From Emticicia aquatica (GTDB taxonomy: Bacteria > Bacteroidota > Bacteroidia > Cytophagales > Spirosomataceae), in NCBI RefSeq assembly GCF_923079645.1, contig NZ_CAKLPY010000002.1:1302001-1366000 (forward strand): DNA of 64,000 bases, read 5' to 3'. The notes beneath the pieces were generated by a model. That model saw only the letters and a program-made list of their open reading frames with translations. It was not told where the DNA came from and did not search any database. Made by a program: the position numbers and the translations under genes. Positions 58,813 to 64,000 of this stretch are shown in pieces (the first letter of the stretch is position 1; every line of letters starts with the position of its first letter).

Positions 58813-58907
58813 AGTTTGCAGAAAAAGTATAACATTCTACGTTTTTTCTAAAATAAGAAGTACCTTGCAGCGTATTTTGAAACAAAAAATCTTTAAAAAA
58901 TACTATC

Positions 58908-59885
58908 ATGGAATTATCCAATATGAGATTAGAGGTGATGAAATTTGTTGGTCAAAAAATTGACTATTTCGTTGACGAATTTCTAAAACCTATTGACACA
59001 AACTGGCAACCGACCGATTTTTTGCCAGATTCTACAAGCGAAGACTTCTTGAATCAAGTAAAAGAATTGCGTGAAACAGCCAAGGATTTGCCTTACGATT
59101 ATATTGCTGTCTTAATTGGCGATACAATTACTGAAGAAGCCCTGCCAACCTATGAATCATGGTTGATTGATGTGGTAGGCGTTGACCAAGTAGATGAACC
59201 CAACGGCTGGGCAAAATGGGTGCGTGCTTGGACTGCCGAAGAAAACAGACATGGCGATTTACTTAATAAATTTTTGTATTTGTCTGGCCGTGTAAATATG
59301 CGTGCAATGGAAACGTCAACCCAATATTTGATTGCCGATGGCTTCGATATTGGTACAGGAAGAGACCCGTACAAAAACTTTGTTTACACGTCTTTTCAAG
59401 AATTAGCAACGAATATTTCGCACAGAAATACTGCAAAATTGGCAAAAGAATACGGAAATACACCTTTAGCGAAGATTTGTGGCGTAATTGCGGCTGACGA
59501 AATGCGTCATGCTCGTGCGTATAAAACATTTATTAGTAATATTTTTGAAGTTGACCCTTCAGAAATGATGTTGGCATTTGAAGACATGATGAAGAAAAAA
59601 ATTGTAATGCCTGCTCACTTCTTGCGTGAATCTGGTATCCAAATGGGACAAACATTTTCTCATTTTTCGGATGCTGCTCAACGCTTGGGTGTTTATACGA
59701 CTTATGACTACATCGAAATTATGGAGTCATTACTGAAAGACTGGAAAATTGATAGCATCACCAACTTAAATGGAGCTGGCGAAAAAGCAAGAGATTATGT
59801 GATGGCATTGCCAAATCGTTTGAGAAGAGTTGCCGAACGAACAAAAGTGCCAAATATAGAATATCAATTTAGCTGGATTTCGTAA
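58908..59885 (+). CDS. Acyl-[acyl-carrier-protein] desaturase (ferritin-like diiron)
   Basis: 325 residues, similar in length to plant stearoyl-ACP desaturases. The diiron ligands are visible: the first helix has ITEEALPTYES near 74-84 (Glu), then WTAEENRHGDLLNKFLYLSGRVNM near 109-132 (E-E-N-R-H-G-D), SFQELATNISHRN near 162-174 and AADEMRHARAYKTFI near 195-209 (D-E-M-R-H). It introduces a cis double bond in ACP-bound fatty acids using O2 and ferredoxin, and so sets membrane fluidity. A TACCTTG element at 58861 may be part of its promoter. Together with fabD and plsC next door it belongs to membrane-lipid synthesis. Confidence 0.9.
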   Translation: MELSNMRLEVMKFVGQKIDYFVDEFLKPIDTNWQPTDFLPDSTSEDFLNQVKELRETAKDLPYDYIAVLIGDTITEEALPTYESWLIDVVGVDQVDEPNGWAKWVRAWTAEENRHGDLLNKFLYLSGRVNMRAMETSTQYLIADGFDIGTGRDPYKNFVYTSFQELATNISHRNTAKLAKEYGNTPLAKICGVIAADEMRHARAYKTFISNIFEVDPSEMMLAFEDMMKKKIVMPAHFLRESGIQMGQTFSHFSDAAQRLGVYTTYDYIEIMESLLKDWKIDSITNLNGAGEKARDYVMALPNRLRRVAERTKVPNIEYQFSWIS

Positions 59886-59906
59886 GGAATGTTGCTTCAA
59901 AGAATA

Positions 59907-59939
59907 AAAACCCCTTCGTTATTTTGTCGAAGGGGTTTT
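59907..59939. terminator. Bidirectional terminator overlapping the end of the TonB-C/TPR gene
   Basis: A perfect 12-bp stem: AAAACCCCTTCG (59907-59918) with CGAAGGGGTTTT (59928-59939). The minus-strand stop codon (59919-59921) is in the loop and the right arm encodes the last residues of the minus-strand gene. Confidence 0.9.
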
Positions 59940-60962
59940 GTTTTTATCGCAGAATTTTTTCCATAATTCCGTTGCTTTTACTTGCTGTAAATTTTTGAGT
60001 TGAAGTAAGTCTTCGCACATTTTTTGCGTGTCTTTTGTAAGGGCGAAAACCGCAGCACGGGCATAGTACGCATCAATGTTGAGCGGGTCGTACTCAAGGC
60101 TTTTTGAGAGATTTTTTATCGCAGCCGAATATCTTTTTTCTTCCACATTAATATTTCCTTGCATCAAATAAAAATTTGATTCGTTGGCATCAATCGTAGT
60201 CTTTGGAGCAGTTGCCGATGACTGATTTTTAAGAGCCATTTTATCCGACCAACCCATATCAAAGCCCATTTTTATTTCAGCATTGACGGGTTTTCCCTCC
60301 CAAGTGGCTGGCATCCATTTACCTTTACTGGCTTTAATGGCTTTTATTAGGTATTTATTATAATTTTCATGGGTGCTATTAAGAATTTCAATTCCTTTGA
60401 TTTCTCCCAATTTTGTAATGATAAAACGAGCGTAGAAATCGCCAGCTTTGTAGTCTGGAAAGAAGAAATTAGCCGAAATAAACTGTGCCGCAGACATTTC
60501 TGCATCCACAAACAAAGGCTCAAGATAATTTGGCTTTGAAACATAAATAGTGTCTTGCCCTTTTGTACGGTAAGTTTGTGGAGTAAATCCTAAATTATGA
60601 AAACGCACAGGCAGAAAAGATAATTTTAAGGCTTTATCCTGATTTTGGACGTTGATTGATAGAATCGTCAGTTTTATTTCGTCAAGAGCTAAAACCTTGA
60701 AATAAGCACTATTGGCAATAATTAGCGTATCTTTTTTGATTTTGTAAGTTCCTTGTCCAGTTTTTCCATTAATTGTGACTCGAAATGAATCATTTTTCAT
60801 GAAAGTGTATCTCAGTTTGATATTTCGGACATCGTCTTTTAGAATCGGACTATCATCATAGAGTTTGATAACATCAATTACCCATTCGCCAACTAACTTT
60901 TCTTTGAGGGTTTGGGCAAAAATCTGAGTTGAAAAAAAAACGAGAATAAGTGCTTTGTACAT
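59919..60962 (-). CDS. Exported protein with TonB C-terminal-like domain and TPR repeats
   Basis: 347 residues from the ATG at 60962 (MYKALILVFFSTQIFAQ, a signal peptide); a start 15 codons earlier would mask it. Residues 17-135 are a lipocalin-like beta domain (KLVGEWVIDVIKLYDDSP ... FTMKNDSFRV-type strands). Residues about 160-240 resemble the TonB C-terminal domain: FFFPDYKAGDFYARFIITKLGEIKGIEILNSTHENYNKYLIKAIKASKGKWMPATWEGKPVNAEIKMGF. The last 75 residues hold two TPR-like units (YLMQGNINVEEKRYSAAIKNLSKSLEYDPLNIDAYYARAAVFALTKD). There is no N-terminal membrane anchor as in real TonB. Function unknown; the TonB-C-like part probably binds another envelope protein. Confidence 0.7.
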   Translation of the reverse strand: MYKALILVFFSTQIFAQTLKEKLVGEWVIDVIKLYDDSPILKDDVRNIKLRYTFMKNDSFRVTINGKTGQGTYKIKKDTLIIANSAYFKVLALDEIKLTILSINVQNQDKALKLSFLPVRFHNLGFTPQTYRTKGQDTIYVSKPNYLEPLFVDAEMSAAQFISANFFFPDYKAGDFYARFIITKLGEIKGIEILNSTHENYNKYLIKAIKASKGKWMPATWEGKPVNAEIKMGFDMGWSDKMALKNQSSATAPKTTIDANESNFYLMQGNINVEEKRYSAAIKNLSKSLEYDPLNIDAYYARAAVFALTKDTQKMCEDLLQLKNLQQVKATELWKKFCDKNKTPSTK

Positions 60963-61070
60963 TTTATGTGAAGTTATGAAGTGACAATTTAGTGAAAAAT
61001 TGAACACAAAAAAATCTTACAGGGTTTTTGAGTATTTTTAATTAGAGATGAGTATTTGGGCGAAAAATGA

Positions 61071-61100
61071 AAAAGCCTATCTTCGTAAAAAGATAGGCTT
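61071..61100 (-). terminator. Terminator of tRNA-His
   Basis: On the minus strand, AAGCCTATCTT and AAGATAGGCTT form an 11-bp stem (61090-61100 with 61073-61083) followed by TTTTCATTTTT. It begins 10 bases after the tRNA 3' end. Confidence 0.88.
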
Positions 61101-61109
61101 TCAAAAAAG

Positions 61110-61184
61110 GGAGGTAGATGGGGCTCGAACCCACGACCCTCGGTACCACAAACCGATGCTCTAACCGACTGAGCTACAACCTCC
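61110..61184 (-). tRNA. tRNA-His (anticodon GTG)
   Basis: A cloverleaf can be drawn on the minus strand: encoded G-1, acceptor stem 1-7 GAGGTTG with 66-72 CTACCTC (a T-T mismatch at pair 6-67), T8 A9, D-stem GCTC/GAGC, anticodon stem TCGGT/ACCGA around loop TTGTGGT (anticodon GTG), and T-arm GTGGG-TTCGAGC-CCCAT. Base 73 is C and faces G-1, the identity pair of histidine tRNAs. CCA is not encoded. It has its own consensus promoter and terminator. Confidence 0.95.
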
Positions 61185-61202
61185 GTGTTGTATTTGGGAG
61201 TG

Positions 61203-61233
61203 CAAATTTAGTTCTTTTTTTTTATTTCTCAAA
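61203..61233 (-). promoter_or_regulatory. Promoter of tRNA-His
   Basis: On the minus strand: TTTG (61233-61230), 19-base spacer, TAAATTTG (61210-61203). Both boxes match the Bacteroidota consensus (TTTG, TAnnTTTG) exactly, and transcription would start about 10 bases before the mature 5' end. This is the best-matching promoter in the window. Confidence 0.8.
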
Positions 61234-61275
61234 AAAAACTTGTTCAAATTTATTCAACCTGCTAACTTCGGCATT

Positions 61276-63381
61276 ATGAGCGAGCGTAGAACATCTTTTT
61301 TTGACACTAAAATAGAATTTTTGAAAGGTGTTGGGCCATCAAAGGCGGAGATACTTAATAAAGAATTGAGTATCTTTAACTTCGGTGACTTGATAGAATA
61401 TTACCCTTTTCGCCATGAAGACCGCACACAATTTCATCAAATTTGTGATTTGCACGAAGGAATGTTCGCTGCTCAAATCAAAGGACGACTGCGTTCTTGG
61501 GAAAAAATTGGAGAAGGTGCAAAAGCCCGATTGGTTGGGCAGTTTACCGATGGCACAGGAATTTTGGAACTAACATGGTTTCAAGGAATTACTTGGGTTG
61601 AGAAAAATCTTCGCTTGCATGGCGATTATGTAGTTTACGGAAAACCGAATTCGTTTGGCAGTAAATGGCAAATCACTCATCCCGAAATGGATATTCTTAC
61701 CGCCGAAAATGAGCGTGGCGGTTATTTTCAACCAGTTTATCCATTAACCGAAAAACTTCGTAAGAAATATATTGATAGCAAGCAAATTAGCCGTTGGATG
61801 CGAACTTTGCTTGAATCTGCCGTTACGAATATTCGAGAAACATTGCCTAATTCTTTGGTACAGAAATTTCGACTCATTTCAAAGCAAGATGCTATTTATC
61901 ACATTCATTTGCCGATTAATCAAGAATCCCTTCGGCAAGCCCAACGCCGCTTAAAGTTTGAAGAGCTGTTCTATAATCAGTTTCGGCTGATAAAACAAAA
62001 ACTCATCCGAAGAAATGATTATGCGGGACAAGTTTTTGACAAAACAAAGTTGTTGACCGAGTTTTACCAAAACCATCTTCCATTTGACTTGACGAATGCT
62101 CAAAAAAAAGTTATTCGAGAAATTTTTCAAGATATGCGTTCGGGCAAACAAATGAACCGTCTTTTACAAGGCGATGTGGGTAGCGGAAAAACCATCGTGG
62201 CGTTTATTACGATGCTTCTGGCTTTGGATAATGACGCTCAAGGTTGCTTGATGGCTCCAACCGAAATTCTTTCCGACCAACATTATACTGGGCTGAAAAA
62301 GTTTGCTGATTTAATGGGATTAAAAATTGTTGAATTAACAGGTTCGGTTGGCAAGAAAGCTCGACGGGCAATTGATGCAGGTTTATTAGATGGAAGTATC
62401 AATATTATTGTTGGGACACATGCTCTGCTCGAAGACCACGTACAGTTTAAAAATTTGGGACTGTGTGTGATTGATGAACAACACCGTTTTGGTGTAGCTC
62501 AGCGAGCAAAACTTTGGGAGAAAAATCAGAATTTCCGACCACATATTTTGGTAATGACAGCCACGCCGATTCCACGAACGTTAGCAATGACGCTCTACGG
62601 TGATTTGGATATTTCGATTATTGATGAGCTTCCTAAAGGACGAAAGCCTATCAAAACGCTACATAAGTATGATTCCGACCGCCTTAGAGTTTTTGAGTTT
62701 TTGAGAAGTGAAATACAAAAAGGTCGTCAAGTTTATATCGTTTATCCTTTAATTGAAGAATCCGAAACGATGACCGTTAAAAACTTAATGGATGGCTACG
62801 AAAGTATTGCAAGGGCATTTCCTGAATACGGCTTGAGTATTGTACATGGAAAAATGGGTTGGAAAGAAAAAGACTACGAAATGCAACGTTTTAAAAATAA
62901 AGAAACACAAATCCTCGTCGCAACTACCGTTATTGAAGTGGGCGTTGATGTGCCAAATGCGTCAGTTATGCTCATCGAAAGTGCCAATCGTTTTGGACTT
63001 TCGCAGTTGCATCAGTTGCGTGGGCGAGTAGGAAGAGGAGCGGAGCAATCTTATTGTATTCTGATGACCGACCATAAATTAGGTAAAGATACCCGCCTAA
63101 GAATTGATACGATGGTCAGAACAAATAATGGTTTTGAGATTTCGGAAGTTGATTTGTCATTGCGTGGGCCAGGAGATATGGCCGGAACACAACAAAGTGG
63201 AATGCTCGACCTAAAAGTTGCAGATTTAGCCAAAGACGGAGAAATACTGAAATATGCCCGTGAAGCAGTCGTGCAAATCTTGGAAAATGACCCCGAATTA
63301 GCATCTGTCGATAATGAGCCAATCAAGCAACATGTAAGTGCTTTGCGAAGTAATGAGACCAATTGGAGCAGAATTAGTTAA
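61276..63381 (+). CDS. recG: ATP-dependent DNA helicase RecG
   Basis: 701 residues from the ATG at 61276; a TTG 12 codons upstream is less likely. It unwinds branched DNA and remodels stalled replication forks. N-terminal wedge domain (about 10-230: FLKGVGPSKAEILNKELSIFNFGDLIEYYPFRHEDRT, then an OB fold with LELTWFQGITW). Helicase motifs: LLQGDVGSGKTIVAF near 295 (Walker A), MAPTEILSDQHY near 327, VIDEQHRFGVAQR near 397 (the DEQHRFG box specific to RecG), VMTATPIPRTLAMTLYGDLD near 425, and the second RecA domain with QILVATTVIEVGVDVPNA near 543 and RFGLSQLHQLRGRVGRG near 570. Shares a terminator with argC. Confidence 0.96.
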   Translation: MSERRTSFFDTKIEFLKGVGPSKAEILNKELSIFNFGDLIEYYPFRHEDRTQFHQICDLHEGMFAAQIKGRLRSWEKIGEGAKARLVGQFTDGTGILELTWFQGITWVEKNLRLHGDYVVYGKPNSFGSKWQITHPEMDILTAENERGGYFQPVYPLTEKLRKKYIDSKQISRWMRTLLESAVTNIRETLPNSLVQKFRLISKQDAIYHIHLPINQESLRQAQRRLKFEELFYNQFRLIKQKLIRRNDYAGQVFDKTKLLTEFYQNHLPFDLTNAQKKVIREIFQDMRSGKQMNRLLQGDVGSGKTIVAFITMLLALDNDAQGCLMAPTEILSDQHYTGLKKFADLMGLKIVELTGSVGKKARRAIDAGLLDGSINIIVGTHALLEDHVQFKNLGLCVIDEQHRFGVAQRAKLWEKNQNFRPHILVMTATPIPRTLAMTLYGDLDISIIDELPKGRKPIKTLHKYDSDRLRVFEFLRSEIQKGRQVYIVYPLIEESETMTVKNLMDGYESIARAFPEYGLSIVHGKMGWKEKDYEMQRFKNKETQILVATTVIEVGVDVPNASVMLIESANRFGLSQLHQLRGRVGRGAEQSYCILMTDHKLGKDTRLRIDTMVRTNNGFEISEVDLSLRGPGDMAGTQQSGMLDLKVADLAKDGEILKYAREAVVQILENDPELASVDNEPIKQHVSALRSNETNWSRIS

Positions 63382-63423
63382 ATAAACTCGGTGTTTCGTC
63401 GAACCCAAAGACACCGAGTTTAT
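63382..63423. terminator. Bidirectional terminator between recG and argC
   Basis: A perfect 13-bp stem: ATAAACTCGGTGT (63382-63394) with ACACCGAGTTTAT (63411-63423), 16-base loop. Confidence 0.85.
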
Positions 63424-63434
63424 CGCAATCAAAA

Positions 63435-64000
63435 TTAGAATCCTACTGATTTTAATTTTAAGCCAGATGTTTCTTCTAAACCAAAAACAAGGTTTAAATT
63501 TTGTACTGCTTGACCCGACGCACCTTTGGTCAAATTATCAATAACGCTTGTTATCAACAAGTTATCCACATGCTTTTCAAGGTGTAAAATACACTTATTT
63601 GTGTTGACAACTTGCTTCAAATCAATCTCAGCGTCGTCGCTAATATGTGTAAATGGGTGCGAAGCATAGTAGTTTTTGTATAATTCTTTCGCTTCTTCGA
63701 TAGTTCCTGCAAATTTTGTATAAACGTTTGCCATGATTCCACGACTAAAATTACCACGATAAGGTACAAAATTGACCATTTTCTCAAAGTTTGGCTGCAA
63801 AGTTTTGATACTTTGGTTAATTTCTTTTAAGTGTTGGTGCGTGAAAGCTTTATAAATCGAAATATTATTGTTTCTCCAACTAAAATGTGTTGTAGCTGAA
63901 AGCGATTGTCCTGCACCAGTGCTACCCGTTACAGCACTAATGTGGATATCTTCTTTCAATAAATCGGCACTCGCCAAAGGTAATAATGCCAATTCGATGC
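63435..64000 (-). CDS. argC: N-acetyl-gamma-glutamyl-phosphate reductase, C-terminal part (cut by window end)
   Basis: The frame is open to the right edge (reading I-E-L-A-L-L-P-L-A-S-A-D-L-L), so the TTG at 63992 is not the start and the gene continues off-window. About 188 residues are visible. AVTGSTGAGQSLSATTHFSWRNNNISIYKAFTHQHLKEI matches the segment after the active-site Cys of ArgC (S-G-x-S-G-A-G with H-F at the conserved spacing), and FVPYRGNFSRGIMANVYTK is the second conserved block (V-P-h-x-x-x-x-R-G-h). N-terminal Rossmann domain and catalytic Cys lie outside. It reduces N-acyl-glutamyl phosphate to the semialdehyde, the step before ArgD, which is encoded 45 kb away in this window. 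Confidence 0.9.
   Translation of the reverse strand, partial: IELALLPLASADLLKEDIHISAVTGSTGAGQSLSATTHFSWRNNNISIYKAFTHQHLKEINQSIKTLQPNFEKMVNFVPYRGNFSRGIMANVYTKFAGTIEEAKELYKNYYASHPFTHISDDAEIDLKQVVNTNKCILHLEKHVDNLLITSVIDNLTKGASGQAVQNLNLVFGLEETSGLKLKSVGF

Noticed and set aside
59919..60962. Calling the TonB-C/TPR protein TonB
   Set aside because: It has a cleavable signal peptide, no membrane anchor, no proline-rich linker and no exbB/exbD nearby.
1..64000. Mobile elements or CRISPR arrays
   Set aside because: No transposase, integrase or Cas-like ORF and no regularly spaced direct repeats were seen on reading through the window; the long palindromes are explained by terminators or operators.

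Overview
The window is a 64 kb piece of chromosome from a low-GC Gram-negative bacterium of the phylum Bacteroidota, most likely an environmental member of the Cytophagales (the order is inference; the phylum is well supported). The support is a TonB-dependent receptor followed directly by a DUF4249 lipoprotein, a uppS-bamA-skp-skp block next to nadK and two DUF6089-type barrel proteins, a WG-repeat protein, an acyl-ACP desaturase, start codons generally lacking Shine-Dalgarno sequences, and promoters of the Bacteroidota type (-33 TTTG, -7 TAnnTTTG). I see no insertion sequence, phage, CRISPR array or rRNA. There is one tRNA gene (His).

Layout. 1-5909: end of a surface-polysaccharide locus (three family 2 glycosyltransferases, a large multi-spanning membrane protein, an FAD oxidoreductase). 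5918-7174 (minus): a SemiSWEET transporter and fabI. 7463-11998: a tight three-gene outer-membrane module (TonB-dependent receptor, DUF4249 lipoprotein, kelch lipoprotein). 12081-13880 (minus): an acyl-CoA dehydrogenase whose promoter is bracketed by two copies of a palindrome. 14122-20137: an MG2/plug-type exported protein, a methyltransferase, argD, a thioredoxin-fold exported protein and an SDR dehydrogenase. 20363-23585: a UxaA-type altronate dehydratase and a beta-CASP RNA hydrolase. 23707-31563: nadK, two DUF6089-type barrels, uppS, bamA and two Skp/OmpH chaperones, an envelope-biogenesis block. 31853-33907: WG-repeat protein. 33990-36447 (minus): a 2-keto-3-deoxy-sugar-acid dehydratase of the FAH family and alpha-ketoglutarate semialdehyde dehydrogenase, the last two steps of a Weimberg-type pathway.

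36579-43440: the branched-chain amino acid genes ilvD-ilvB-ilvN-ilvC and ilvA. The 5' leader of ilvD holds what looks like a complete transcription attenuator: a promoter, a 16-codon leader peptide ending in Ile-Leu-Leu-Leu-Leu-Val, a hairpin over those codons, an 8-bp antiterminator and a 16-bp terminator stem. This is the most striking signal in the window. 43582-49908: a second glycan locus (GT-C membrane protein, WbqC-like protein, NeuD-like acyltransferase, methyltransferase, beta-propeller glycosidase-like protein, PhyH-family oxygenase). 49947-50111: two very long inverted repeats. 50222-52144: a NagB deaminase fused to a PIG-L/LmbE deacetylase. 52210-61007: a DsbD-N-like protein, a 3'-5' exonuclease, two PlsC-family acyltransferases, a GapN-like dehydrogenase, a SPOR lipoprotein, fabD, an acyl-ACP desaturase and a TonB-C/TPR protein. 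61110-61184: tRNA-His. 61276-63381: recG. 63435-end (minus): argC, cut by the window edge.

Most convergent gene pairs are separated by strong, near-perfect hairpin terminators that can serve both strands. Calls rest on reading the sequence and recalling family motifs; no database search was possible.
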